Assembly (NCBI GenBank): GCA_022385755.1
Contig: MU278350.1
Location: 315,965 to 379,964, forward strand
Reading direction: 5' to 3'
DNA length: 64,000 nt
DNA from: Trametopsis cervina
Lineage: Eukaryota; Basidiomycota; Agaricomycetes; Polyporales; Irpicaceae
The translations under genes and the position numbers were made by a program. A model generated the notes under the pieces. That model was given only the letters and a program-made list of their open reading frames with translations, did no database searches and was not told the origin of the DNA. Shown here piece after piece: positions 10,723 to 21,039 of the stretch (position 1 is its first letter; each line of letters begins with the position of its first letter).

Positions 10723-12309
10723 TCACCCTTGCACCAAAATGCAGTTGCGGCCACCAATATCGACCGTCTCCATATGCTCAGACATAATTCCTAGCTCGGG
10801 CCCAGCACTGTGCCTTGCGCTGTACCGTGCTCCGTAATGAGCGGCAATGTCCCATTCGGACTCTTCTTCAAGAACCGACCACATAGCGGAGTGTTCGCTC
10901 AAGCGGTTTGAGAACCTCGCAGGGAAGCTCTTGCTGCTTGGCATAGAGTTCTTCCTGCCTAGAGACATCATCTGGTCCTCGTTCAGCGTTTTCGAACGCG
11001 GTCGCGTTACCGATTGTCTGTGCTTCGGTGTATCCGGCATAGGCGAGTCGGTAGGCGATGGAGACCTCGATGGTGCGGAATGGAACGATGCAGATTGTCC
11101 GTCGGTAACAGATTCACTTGAGCCGTCTTGTACACTTGGCGTCGAGTATCGTGAATCACAGGTGGCGTACGACTGAGCGACACTCGCCGCGCCACGACTC
11201 TGCCTGTCCCGCTCGCTGGCTTGAGAAGACGAAGTGCTGGTCCTGTTCGAAGCACAGTCGGAGTCGTTGACCGCGAATGTAGAACTATCAGTCAAGACGT
11301 GGGTGACATCCTCAAATTGGTCCTCCTTGACTGAGGAGCAGTACCATAGTTGTTGGTATTGTGCATGCTGGGATTCGGATTTCCCCCCTTCAGTCTTCTG
11401 CGTATTGGCCAGAGGCGATGGCGCGGTCGCGCTCAATACAGGAAGAGTTGTATTGAGATCCGCAGAGACATGCTGGCGAGCTGTGGAAGAGTTCTGTTCA
11501 ACTACTGGTGAGTTGACTACTTTCTCCATGTCGGGGTCCTCAAAGGGTTCGATCGGTTCATCCGCATGCTTCTTGAAACCACGGAGAACGCGAGGCACAC
11601 GCATGCAGAAAGCGAATAGTACCAGAAGTAAGATAGAACCAAGGGCAAGCAAGACACCAATGAACGCTGCCTTACGGGACTGGGAGGTATGCTGAGACTT
11701 TGCAGCACTGGTTTCGGTAGGACTGGCAAGGGGGAGAGTTGTTGTAGGAGCTACTTGATGAGTGGGGGTAGGGCGAGGGCCTGAAACGACGGTGGAACCG
11801 GATGCAGAGCTCGTGGTAGCCTCCCTAGCAGTACTGTCAAAGGGCACGATACTAGCAGTAGATGTAGGAGGAGCAGTGTTTCCAGTAGTAGACAACGAAG
11901 TACTTGAAGGATCCAAGTCAGCCACCGGAGTTTCAACCGCGTGATTCTGCGCAGGGGTTGGTGCGACGTCACTTGCGACACCCGCAACACCAGTATCAGA
12001 GTCCATAGTTCCATCTGTTTCAATGTTGTCGCTGGCAACGTCGTTCGACAAGTGTTGAGTGGGCTCGGGCACATCAGCAGCAACGGTCGGGCTATAGTAG
12101 TTCTGGAGGAAGACAGCAGGCGTGAAGAAAGCGGTCACAGTTGAAGGAGGCGGTTCACTAGGGTCGGAGTCTCGAGGAGCAACATTTGCTGGGGCCAAGA
12201 GAGCTGTGCGGTTGATAGGTGCTGGCGCAGCGAACCCAACAGGTGCGAAGACCGCGAGAGTCAACAGAAGCATAGGGACCATCTTGCTGACCGGAGAGGT
12301 TGGGATCAT
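10723..12309 (-). CDS. Type I membrane protein with Ser/Thr-rich ectodomain
   Basis: This single-exon ORF of 528 residues has no enzymatic family I recognise. It begins with a signal peptide (MVPMLLLTLAVFAPVGFAAP, residues about 10-29). A Ser/Thr/Pro-rich, probably O-glycosylated region follows (about 30-210), then one transmembrane helix (AAFIGVLLALGSILLLVLFA, about 214-233) and a basic stop-transfer segment RVPRVLRGFKKH. The cytoplasmic tail of about 280 residues is rich in Ser and acidic residues. This layout resembles fungal wall-stress sensors and Skg6/Axl2-like membrane proteins, but no WSC cysteine domain is present, so a sensor role is only a guess. The second ATG at 12282 (MVPML) is an equally good start. 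Confidence 0.75.
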   Translation of the reverse strand: MIPTSPVSKMVPMLLLTLAVFAPVGFAAPAPINRTALLAPANVAPRDSDPSEPPPSTVTAFFTPAVFLQNYYSPTVAADVPEPTQHLSNDVASDNIETDGTMDSDTGVAGVASDVAPTPAQNHAVETPVADLDPSSTSLSTTGNTAPPTSTASIVPFDSTAREATTSSASGSTVVSGPRPTPTHQVAPTTTLPLASPTETSAAKSQHTSQSRKAAFIGVLLALGSILLLVLFAFCMRVPRVLRGFKKHADEPIEPFEDPDMEKVVNSPVVEQNSSTARQHVSADLNTTLPVLSATAPSPLANTQKTEGGKSESQHAQYQQLWYCSSVKEDQFEDVTHVLTDSSTFAVNDSDCASNRTSTSSSQASERDRQSRGAASVAQSYATCDSRYSTPSVQDGSSESVTDGQSASFHSAPSRSPSPTDSPMPDTPKHRQSVTRPRSKTLNEDQMMSLGRKNSMPSSKSFPARFSNRLSEHSAMWSVLEEESEWDIAAHYGARYSARHSAGPELGIMSEHMETVDIGGRNCILVQG

Positions 12310-12653
12310 GATTCGTAAGGATTGGAAGTGCCGTGCGGGCGTAGAGAATAGAAATGTTGAAGAGACAAAGAAGGAATGTTTAACGAGCCGAGGACATGAA
12401 AGTTCGAGTCCAAGAGCAAGTTGAGGAAACGGGAGGCCTGACGAACGCTGTTATGTTTGGCTGACATGGCTTTTGCCGTGGTTGACCCGGCCCGCAGACG
12501 GACCGCCCTATACAGGAGTCATGATGATGAGCCACTGACGATCGCTCTTTTACACCTAACTAGCAAGCGCGACTGGTTTCGAGCCGCTCTCTCGACAAGA
12601 AAAGGTATGCTCTACTTTGACTTTGGGACGGTAGTGCGTACTCATACCAGAAG
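12310..12653. other. Bidirectional promoter, membrane protein / homoaconitase
   Basis: The 344-nt divergent spacer holds the promoters of both neighbours. The string GTTCGAGTCC near 12404 resembles a tRNA B box, but no A box or cloverleaf surrounds it. No clear Gcn4-type TGACTCA site was seen. Confidence 0.4.
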
Positions 12654-14943
12654 ATGCCTCCCGCTCTGCGTCTCCCTCGACGTTGGAGAGCCTTCGCTCC
12701 AAACTTTGCCCGACATCTCGCTACGGCTGTAGAACAACCGCGCATTCCTCAAACGATCATCGAGAAAGTTGTTCAGAAATATGCTGTTGGGTTGCCAGCG
12801 GATAAGGTAGTGAAGGCGGGAGACTATGTCATGATCAGGCCTGAACATGTCATGACGCATGACAACACTGGCCCAGTGATCTCAAAGTGAGTATGTATCC
12901 TTCTAGACACGTCCCCGAACTACCGCTAATAAACGCGTGTTTGATCCTACTGTACCTGTTGCATGGCACTGGATTGAATTATGTAGGTTTCAATCAATCG
13001 GTGCCACAAGGATTCACAATCCAAAACAGATCGTGTTTACTCTGGACCATGACGTACAAAACAAGTCGGACAAGAACTTGAAGAAATACGCGACCATCGA
13101 GGCGTTTGCTAGGGTGCACGGTATCGATTTCTACCCAGCGGGGAGAGGAATTGGGCACCAGGTTCTCGTGGAAGAAGGTTACGCATTCCCGCACACATTG
13201 ACGGTCGCCAGCGACAGCCACAGCAACATGTACGGCGGCGTCGGATGTGTCGGGACACCTATCGTCCGGACAGATGCTGCTGCTCTATGGGCAACCGGGC
13301 AGACGTGGTGGCAGGTTCCTCGGATGGTCAAGGTAGAGTTCAAAGGGCAGCTCGCGCCTGGAGTTACCGGCAAGGACGTTATCGTGGCTCTCTGCGGTTC
13401 ATTCAACCAGGATGAAGTCTTGAATGCAGCCATTGAATTCACGGGAGAAGGCATTTCGCACTTGTCGGTCGATGATCGATTGACTATCGCCAATATGACA
13501 ACGGAATGGGGTGCACTTGTCGGCGTCTTCCCTGTGGACGAGGTGACCTTGCAATGGTATGACCGTGCCGTGAAGAAGATGGAGTTACGGACCTTCGCTT
13601 CATCTAATTCATCTTCTGCTATCCCCCCACCTCCAGAGCACCCTCGCATAAACCGACTTCGGGTGGATGCGGTACGTGCCAGAAACCTTCGCTCTGATCC
13701 CAACGCAGAATACTCGTCCACACTCGTCTTCGATTTGTCGACACTGGTGCCATACGTCTCTGGTCCAAACTCCGTCAAGGTCGCCAATCCTCTTCCCACT
13801 CTTGAGGCCTCACGAATAGCTATCAATAAGGCATATCTTCTTAGCTGCACCAACTCACGGGCATCCGATATCGCAGCTGCAGCCGCAGTTCTGAAGGGCC
13901 GCCAGGTCGCACCCGGTGTCGAGTTTTATGTTGCAGCTGCGAGTTCGGAAGTCCAACAGGAATCCCAACTTTCTGGCGACTGGGATGTACTCATCGGTGC
14001 CGGTGCAAAGCCGCTTCCTGCTGGATGTGGACCGTGCATTGGTCTGGGTACAGGTCTACTTGAGGAAGGACAGGTTGGGATTAGCGCCACGAACAGAAAC
14101 TACAAGGGCCGCATGGGTCACCCCCTTGCACAAGCGTACCTCGCAAGTCCGGCTGTCGTTGCCGCTAGTGCTATCAAGGGATACATCGCTGGACCCGACT
14201 CGCTCGATGCCAACGCTCTGCCTCCTGCAGGAAAGCCCACGTTCTCGATCGTCAGCTCCCCAGAGTCTTCTGCCAAGCCGACGCAGAAAGAGCCTGTGCT
14301 GACTGGCTTCCCGACTACATTCTCTGGCCCTCTGCTATTCGCACCCCAAGACAATCTGAACACAGACGGGATATACCCTGGAAAATACACGTACCAAGAT
14401 GACATTACGCTCGAGCGGCAAGCTGAGGTCGTGATGGAGAACTATGACCCAAAATTCGCCGAACTTGTCGCGTCGATCCGCACCAGTCTGTCCCACAGTG
14501 GTGTTGCCGGAGTAAAGAGCGGCGTGGTCCTGGCTTCGGGATACAACTTCGGCACTGGCTCCTCTAGAGAGCAAGCTGCTACTGCCCTAAAGTCGGCCGG
14601 CGTCCCTATCGTCGTTGCTGGATCCTTCGGAGACATCTTCAAGCGCAACGCTATCAACAACGGTCTAGTTTGCGTTGAGTCACGGGAGCTGATCAGCGAC
14701 CTGACAGAACAGTTCGCTAAGGATGCCAAACGAGGCGCGGGAGGAAGAGATGGAGAGCTGACGGTCAATAAGGGGCTGTCGGTGGAGGTGAAAGTGGTGG
14801 ATGGCGTACTTGAAGTTGAATTCCCCAGCGGTGAAAGGAAGTCATACACCATCCAGCCTGTTGGGGCCAGCGTACAGGAACTTTGGCTGTGCGGTGGACT
14901 CGAGGGCTATGTTCTCAAAACTATCCAATCCGCGAATTGGTAG
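12654..14943 (+). CDS. LYS4: Homoaconitase, mitochondrial (lysine biosynthesis)
   Basis: The enzyme isomerises homocitrate (via homoaconitate) to homoisocitrate in the fungal alpha-aminoadipate lysine pathway in mitochondria. Exon 1 is 12654-12886 and exon 2 is 12987-14943; the single 100-nt intron splits the Lys codon AA|G and restores frame to KFQSIGATR. The N-terminus MPPALRLPRRWRAFAP is an arginine-rich presequence. Aconitase-family features follow: MTHDNTGPV, HNPKQIVFTLDHDVQN, TVASDSHSNMYGG, and the [4Fe-4S] ligands in LLSCTNSR and GCGPCIGLG. The swivel domain contains ASGYNFGTGSSREQA and FGDIFKRNAINNGL. Length of about 729 residues fits fungal homoaconitases. The presequence and pathway context argue against cytosolic isopropylmalate isomerase. 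Confidence 0.94.
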
Positions 14944-15357
14944 ATACGATCCATCAAAAGGCGAACCATTTGCTCGGTCTCCCCCAGCCGGTGTCCTCAC
15001 AGTAGACACAGCCGATACTGCTTCATCTTCCTCAAAATTGTCGTCGTTCGTTGACAACAACGACACTCCTCGTCACTTGTTGAATCGCGAGGGTATTGAC
15101 ACTTCAAGTGCTCGCCTTCGTGCATACATGTATTTTCCTAGGAGGCCACACTCATCATTCGATAGGGCACTGCCGCATACGAGGGGACTTATGAGCCACT
15201 TGCATACAGTTGTCGATGTTGGCCCCCCAATGAACAGACGCGGGATTCTTTGGTACACACTCAACTTGTATTCGCAATCGTGTGTAGCTGCGTGCTCTGG
15301 CCGAGACAAAGTATAACATGATATCGGTTGCGAACCTACTAAGCAAATACACGAGGG
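14944..15357. other. Convergent intergenic region (LYS4 / SDE2)
   Basis: This 414-nt spacer between two stop codons probably consists of 3' UTRs. ORFs on both strands are short, mutually overlapping and without recognisable domains. Confidence 0.4.
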
Positions 15358-16284
15358 TCATGCACTAGCAATACCTGCGGCTGCCGACGCCGCAATAACA
15401 ACAGGAGCGGTTTCTGGCGCACTCAGGACTTTCTCTGCCACTGCTGAGGCCGTTTCTGCAATGGTAGCTGCGGCGGACGATGCAGCCTGAGCAACAGATG
15501 TAGATGTTTCCGAAGCGGGCGGAGGAGATATCTTGGCCTTCTTCTTCTTCTTTAAGAAACCTGAACCGACAAGGTCAACTTCCATACCGATGTGCATGAA
15601 TATAGGGGCATACCGGCTGCGACAGCGTTCTTTACGTTGTCCACCAACTCCCTGCTCTGTTCAACATACTCGCTATCGTCAAGCTTATGCTTCCTTCCGG
15701 CCAGAGGCTCTGAAGGTCCCGCGCCATTTGAGCCATCAATACCAAGCTTCTTCTCCAGAGCTTCTAATTTGGCCTTCTGTGCCTCCTGCTGAGCTTTCTT
15801 ACGAAGGGGTTCGCTTTCGATGTACTCTGCCAGCCTAGGATGTCACAGCTATCAGAATTGAGTAGCTGGAGACAACTCGCACAATATCTCACCGTTTTGC
15901 CTCCTTGATGGTGCTAAGTCTACGCCCACTAAGGTCACGGCAAGAGTCATTGTTGCTAGTCTTCTGACTGCTCATGCGGCCACCAGCAGCACGCAGCTGC
16001 GAGCCAAAACCTCCCTTGCCTCCACGGAGCCTCGGAATGAGACGCAATGTGACTAGATCATCGTCCTCTGCTCTGAGAAGCGAAGACAGTGGTGTGTCCG
16101 CAGGTGGGATAGGGCCAGAGTGTGGCGAGAGCACCAAGTCGAAGTTTGGCGAGTCATTGCGAGGAAGGTCGCCGTAGCGTTCGGCCAAAAGCTCGTATAT
16201 GGCACCAAAAGGAGTCTCTGAGTCGACTGAGACGTTCAGTGTCGAGAAGGGCGGGAACGTAGAGACGAGGATGTTGGTCGACAT
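15358..16284 (-). CDS. SDE2: SDE2-like protein (UBL precursor, splicing/genome stability)
   Basis: SDE2 is made with an N-terminal ubiquitin-like domain that a deubiquitinase removes; the C-terminal part works in splicing of selected introns in fission yeast and in the replication stress response in animals. Here residues 1-85 form a divergent UBL ending RLRGG, followed at once by [17 protein letters not shown], the processed site and the conserved Sde2 box. [17 protein letters not shown] and a charged coiled-coil segment ([20 protein letters not shown]) follow. The tail has basic [13 protein letters not shown] and a low-complexity Ala/Ser/Thr/Val end. One intron interrupts after EAKR near 15895 and a second lies near 15610. 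Start at 16284 is the first ATG and fits the UBL fold. Confidence 0.88.
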
Positions 16285-16518
16285 GATTGCTGAGGACGAG
16301 AGCGATCAATATAGAGGGCGTCTGTAAGAATGGAATTGGGTGGCACGTGCTCTTTCACTTGCCCAATCACGTTCTCGTGGAGTGACACACGCTGCGATGA
16401 TGCTGAGTGCGTCGTTCCCGCGATCGACTCCTATGCAACGCACTATTTAACTGTGGGAGGATGCACAGGTTTATTCCCTACCATCCTCTGACCACTGTAT
16501 ATTGAGTGCGCTCCTACC
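16285..16518. promoter_or_regulatory. Bidirectional promoter with palindromic E-box
   Basis: This 234-nt divergent spacer contains a CACGTG palindrome at 16344-16349, a class of site bound by bHLH factors in fungi, and an AT-rich block (CACTATTTAACTG) near 16440-16452 on the + side, about 70 nt before the ATG at 16519. Function is inferred from position only. Confidence 0.4.
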
Positions 16519-17856
16519 ATGCCTCCAGCTGCACTTCAACATGTCCTTCTGGGCATCCCACCCTCTCTGCAATGGCCCGTCAAAATATGCACGTATACGA
16601 CCATTGCATGCTACGTACTATCCGTGGCAACAGGAAATGTCTCACAAGTAGACAGGATATGGACATTCATGCCCACCATCTACACGGCATATTTCGCCCT
16701 GTTACCACTCTGGCCCAGAGAGTCGCCTTTACCGCTTTTCCCCTTTACACCTGCGGAGGTGCATGCTTCTGTGGCGGAAAACTGGAATCCAAGGGCATTG
16801 CTTATGTTTGGCCTCACTGTGAGTATGAAGTTGTGCTTGGCGTACGTGGCGTGCTGACATATGTCCCTAGTTTCTGTGGATGTGCAGGTATTTGCCTTCG
16901 CTGATCATATTCCCTATCATAAAGCTAACACCTTGCCAGACTTTCATATAACACCTGGAGGAGGGGTCTGTTCAACCTGTAAGCTCTTGTGTTAACGTTA
17001 ACTCGTGTTACACTGCTGACCCGGTTCATAGGCACGATGAAGATTATCGTTGGGAGATTCTCAGACAGAAAGTTCCCATGTGGTTCTTCCATATCGTTAA
17101 CCTGACCTTCATAGGTAAGACCTATGGTAGCTCCGACGCACCGTACAATCTAATTGTCTATTTCAGCTGTGATTCAGAACATAATTCTCTTTCTGCTCGG
17201 TATCCCCACCTATATTGCAGTTTGGCAAGAACCAACAGCCCTGAACACGTCTGACTACATCCTTGCCGCGCTTGCCCTTTTAGACCTCGCAGTAGAATTC
17301 ACCGCAGACAACCAGCAGTATTCTTTCCAGACCTACAAGCATTCCGGAGTCATCGAAACCAACGATTGGCCGTTCGCCAACCAGGCGTGGACTCCTCATG
17401 ATGCGAAGCGTGGGTTTATCACGAAAGGTCTTTGGGCATGGTCAAGGCATCCCAATTTCCTTTGCGAACAGTCGTTCTGGGTGAGCAGGGCCTCGCACCA
17501 ACTTGCCCCACAGCATATGCTCATATAATCTCTTATAGATTATCATTTCTTTCTTCCCTATCCTTGCACCCGAATCGCCCCCTGTCACCGCCCATGAGAC
17601 ACAATGGACGTCTCTTCTCCCGCTAGCGCCCGCCTTGGTACTCTGTTCACTGTTCTTCAGCTCGACCCTTTACACGGAGTCGATTTCGCTAGGGAAATAC
17701 CCCGTAGGATACAAGGCGTACCAGCAACGAGTAGCAATGTTTGTTCCGTTCTTGACCCCGGTCTGGGGGCTGTTACTGCAGCTTCAAGGCAAGAAAGAAA
17801 AGGTAGACACGCTGCTCTTCGGCCAGGAGACCGCCGTCGTGAAGAAGATCGAGTAA
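16519..17856 (+). CDS. DUF1295 / steroid 5-alpha-reductase-fold membrane protein
   Basis: A polytopic membrane protein of the DUF1295 family, related in fold to steroid 5-alpha reductases and isoprenylcysteine methyltransferases; the substrate is unknown. Exons I can place: 16519-16818, 16871-16887 (17 nt), 16940-16978, 17032 onward, one beginning near 17166, and a last one after the intron that follows FLCEQSFW. Joined, they read FGLT-FLWMCR-LSYNTWRRGLFNL-HDEDYRWEILR, then ETNDWPFANQAWTPHDAKRGF, TKGLWAWSRHPNFLCEQ and YKAYQQRVAMFVP. The LWAWSRHPNF signature with acidic and histidine residues is characteristic of the C-terminal catalytic-like region. Five or six TM helices are expected. It ends TAVVKKIE with TAA at 17856. 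Confidence 0.88.
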
Positions 17857-18137
17857 ATTACTGCGAATATAGCACCTGGACGTCAAGCAGGATCACTTCA
17901 AGCTTCGCAATTTCTAGTATTTCTAGCATCTGTAATGTTACGATATCGTCAAGTTTCGCTGTAATGGAATCTCGTTGTATACCTGATGATCGTATGCAAC
18001 GTGTTAGGAGGCGGGTGATACTTGTGGCAGTACTCCAATCAAAAATTGAACTTTCCTTGTGATCTGCAGAATGACATGATAGGATTGTGGTTCGATGGGA
18101 ACCTGCTGCAGCTCCCTCTAACTACTTCTAACATGGA
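17857..18137. other. Convergent intergenic region (DUF1295 / PAAF1)
   Basis: A 281-nt spacer between converging genes, probably 3' UTR. No coding signal. Confidence 0.4.
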
Positions 18138-19609
18138 CTATAATACACTCACCCTACCATACCTCCGAACGATCCCATCGTCACTAGCTGTCCAGACGGT
18201 CCCCTCCGGCCCAGCTTTCACACATCGTACACCGTCGCAGTCGGTTCCTATCAATTCGGCTCTCACAGATGGTCCTTCTGGCCTCACATTCGCAATATAC
18301 GGCAGCCCATCCGACGTAGCGACCCCCAGCCCGATGTCTCCGCCATCACTGCCTGGAACGAAAGCAAGGTCTTCAATCGACGCACCATTCCGCTTGAACT
18401 GGGCGAGGGGAGCATCGATAGAGCGTGTATCATACACTGTGACGATGCCGTTTGCAGAGCCCGTAGCGAGCAAGCTGTGGGTGGCAGAATAGGTGATGGA
18501 CTCCAATGGACTACTGGTAAATGCTCCGGCTGACGAATGGTACACAGAAAGCTTCGCTCCAAGATCAAAAACCTCGAAGGTTCCATTCGCTAACGCACAA
18601 TAGACGATCTTGTCCGCTGTTTCTACTTCGCGCGGGTCTTGCCCTGAAGGGATGGCCTCTGGGTTCTCTGCGCCGTCCGGTGGAGGCGTAAACACACTTT
18701 CAGCTCTCTCGCCCGCGCTGACGGCGTTCACAGGAACAAATGATTTGGTGCCCATCATACGTATCTGTGAGCCGGAGGATACATCCCAGAGCCGCAGAGT
18801 GGCATCCTTGGAAGCAGAAAGGACTGTGCGTCCCCGCGCGATGATAGCAGTAGAGGTAACGGTACGGGAGTGGCCCTTGAGCGTCCTCACAGGGTTGATG
18901 CGGACGGGGTCATTGGACGGTTCAGGTATCTCGGCAGGAAGGATCGACAGGGAGAAGTCGAGACCTGAGGTTAGGAGGACGCGTGAAGAGGGGAAGAAGC
19001 GGACAGATGTGATGGTGGAGAGATGTGCTCGACGCGCGATGCTGTGCGTTGAAGAAGAAGCGGTTGGGACGAGATAAACAGATCCATCGTTATAGCCGAC
19101 GGCAAACTGAGATCCATCAGGGGCAACGTCGAAGGCGTAGATCTTCTGGTACTGCTATCATGTTAACGGAGGTAATCCCAGTTGAAGGGAAATCGTTACC
19201 TGACCCTTGCCTGTCTGTGGAAGGGGGTCTGAAAATATCTTCTCCGGGATTATGACTCTGGTGAAGGATATCCCTCGCTCATCGCATGCGGCGTAGTAGC
19301 TGTTTGGCTACATTGGCACGATGGAGTCCTATCCGCTCCATCGTCAACCTACCTAACTCTGTCTCAGATATTGCTCACCTCAGTTCCCGCCTTGAACGCG
19401 ACGCCTTTCCGGCCGTCGTAATCTACTTTGTTTCTGTCGCGCTCATTCAGGGACGCGTGGACCTCCCCATGCACTGATTCCTCGCCAGCTTTGTAACATG
19501 ATACCCAGAATGTTTCTTCTGTAACAAACCCATCGTTAACATCTCTGATAGAAACGTTAAAGTCAGGTTGCACTGAGCATATAGGGAGGATCAAGGGAGG
19601 AACATCCAT
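18138..19609 (-). CDS. RPN14: WD40 proteasome assembly chaperone, PAAF1/Rpn14-like
   Basis: PAAF1/Rpn14 binds proteasomal ATPases of the 19S base and assists or restrains assembly. The ATG at 19609 gives MDVPPLILPICSVQPDFNVS; the upstream GTG extension was rejected. N-terminal exons read FKAGTE..., PEKIFSDPLPQTGKGQ and YQKIYAFDVAPDGSQFAVGY. WD repeats then follow: VRTLKGHSRTVTSTAII, TVLSASKDATLRLWDVSSG, LATGSANGIVTVYDTRS, and a last blade with TVWTASDDGIVRRYGRV. A proline/acidic loop (TPPPDGAENPEAIPSGQD) is inserted between blades, as is usual for the family. Stop TAG at 18138. Other small WD40 proteins cannot be wholly excluded, but the N-terminal extension and single long loop favour PAAF1. 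Confidence 0.78.
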
Positions 19610-19800
19610 TGTGGTCAATTGTACCACTGCTTAGCATGGCGATCGAGATAATTCTAATGGGCGCCTATCTATGGTTCTCATTCAAACGCCTATCCGCGTG
19701 CACGAACAACACCCATCCATTCCAAGTCGTTATTCGTACAACTTAAATCACTGCCTCTCACACTTCATTTACATTTCTCTTGCTAAGAGTAGCCGAGGCG

Positions 19801-19851
19801 GTAAGTCAATATCCCATAATATCATTTCCTGTGTCTGACGTTTTGTTGTAG
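19801..19851 (+). other. Probable 5' UTR intron of the small membrane protein gene
   Basis: A GTAAGT donor at 19801 and a TGTAG acceptor ending at 19851 bound a 51-nt intron-like segment 73 nt before the ATG at 19925. No in-frame ATG lies just upstream, so it most likely splices in the leader. Confidence 0.45.
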
Positions 19852-19924
19852 AGCTACCGTGGTGCGCCCTCAGGCTGAGCCCGGTATTCCTCTGGAACCA
19901 AACGCTTCGGGAGCGAACTACACA

Positions 19925-20431
19925 ATGTCTAGTTCACCAGAGCAGGTGCTACAAGCAGGGACAAGCTCAATTGCTAGTTCACCTCCCCCACCGATCGTAG
20001 AACTCCTCCAGCTGGCTTACACCCTCGTACTCTCGTCTCTCGCCTTCCTCTGGACAGCGACAACATATCTGTTCTCAGCTCTCCGCACGGCCAGTCTCCC
20101 TTTAACCGCTCTATTGTCTGTACTCTACACACCCATATCATATGTCGTCGCACCATTTATTCTCTCGGTGACAATACTTGTCGGTGCTCTCGTTGCCACC
20201 CCGTTCACTATCCTACGCGGCATCCTTGCCGACTTCTACCCTATTTATTCCTTCTTGGTCGTGTCCTGTGTTTATGCAGCATTGATTGGGCTATGTGCGA
20301 GAGGCATTACCTACTTCGGAAAGAACGCTATACGCTACCAAGATGATAATGCTCTCAATACTACTACTTCCACTACCAAGGCCCAAGTCACACATCCCAA
20401 GAAAGTTGTCATCAAGGAAGAGCATTCCTAG
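19925..20431 (+). CDS. Small hydrophobic membrane protein, unknown function
   Basis: An intronless 168-residue protein beginning MSSSPEQVLQAGTSS; the upstream frame opens only from a GTG and was not used. Three or four hydrophobic segments span most of it: LVLSSLAFLWTATTYLF, LTALLSVLYTPISYVVAPF, ILSVTILVGALVATPF and YSFLVVSCVYAALIGLCA. The tail is polar and ends PKKVVIKEEHS. No domain is recognised. Proline-containing helices and small size suggest an ER or organelle membrane protein, but this is not evidence of function. It shares a divergent promoter with the PAAF1-like gene. Confidence 0.68.
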   Translation: MSSSPEQVLQAGTSSIASSPPPPIVELLQLAYTLVLSSLAFLWTATTYLFSALRTASLPLTALLSVLYTPISYVVAPFILSVTILVGALVATPFTILRGILADFYPIYSFLVVSCVYAALIGLCARGITYFGKNAIRYQDDNALNTTTSTTKAQVTHPKKVVIKEEHS

Positions 20432-20897
20432 TGAGAACTGCGCTATGGCGGGCGGTGGCAGGTAATTCCCTCATTGCTATTTCGACCGTCCACACACTCT
20501 AACTAACATGTGTCGAAGCCCTTGGCGGAGGCGGAATACAGTGCAATCATCGCTTCGTTTCTGCTGGGAGCGTCCTGCGACCCAAGCCGAGAACATTGAC
20601 GGTCACTGTCCGAGTACTCCGTACCAGAATACGTACTTTGGGCTCCATTTATTTAGCCGACGACGGCACTCTGACTACTAGCATCTAAGCTGGCTTCTAC
20701 GAGTGGATCTATGTACATGTCCGGATGATACTTACGGAGAAGACCTCGGACGTGCAAACGTTCGTAGAATAATGAGCCCATTGTAGCTGTCTTATATGGC
20801 CATCAGAGAGGCGCATCCGACATACTTACAGGCACCTTCAAATTTATTATTCCGAGGTTAGTCGAGATCGCGTCGAAAGCACGGAGCTGTTGACCCT

Positions 20898-20929
20898 CCA
20901 ATGGGGCGTGCGCTGGCTTTATTACGTAA
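20898..20929. promoter_or_regulatory. CCAAT box and TTACGTAA bZIP-type palindrome before ILV5
   Basis: A CCAAT pentamer at 20898-20902 and a perfect palindrome TTACGTAA at 20922-20929 lie 110-142 nt upstream of the preferred ILV5 ATG. Such palindromes are bound by bZIP factors, and branched-chain amino acid genes are often under bZIP (Gcn4-type) control, although the classical TGACTCA core is absent. The rest of the 20432-20988 gap shows no gene. Confidence 0.45.
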
Positions 20930-21039
20930 GTAAATTACTTGTTTAGGCATGTAGACGCCGAAGAAGTCTCAGGTCACCAACTTTTAAAATGGCGGGAGTC
21001 ATTCGCGAGTCACTTCCCCACCCCTTGACCAGAACGACC

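Noticed and set aside
12395..12415. GTTCGAGTCC resembling a tRNA B box
   Set aside because: No A box or acceptor stem can be formed around it.
12654..14943. Possible lysine/carnitine gene cluster with the nearby trimethyllysine dioxygenase
   Set aside because: The two genes are separated by an unrelated gene, lie on opposite strands and belong to pathways with no shared regulation visible here; adjacency looks coincidental.
19859..19924. N-terminal extension of the small membrane protein from a GTG
   Set aside because: GTG is not a normal start in fungi, and a leader intron lies just upstream; ATG at 19925 is preferred.
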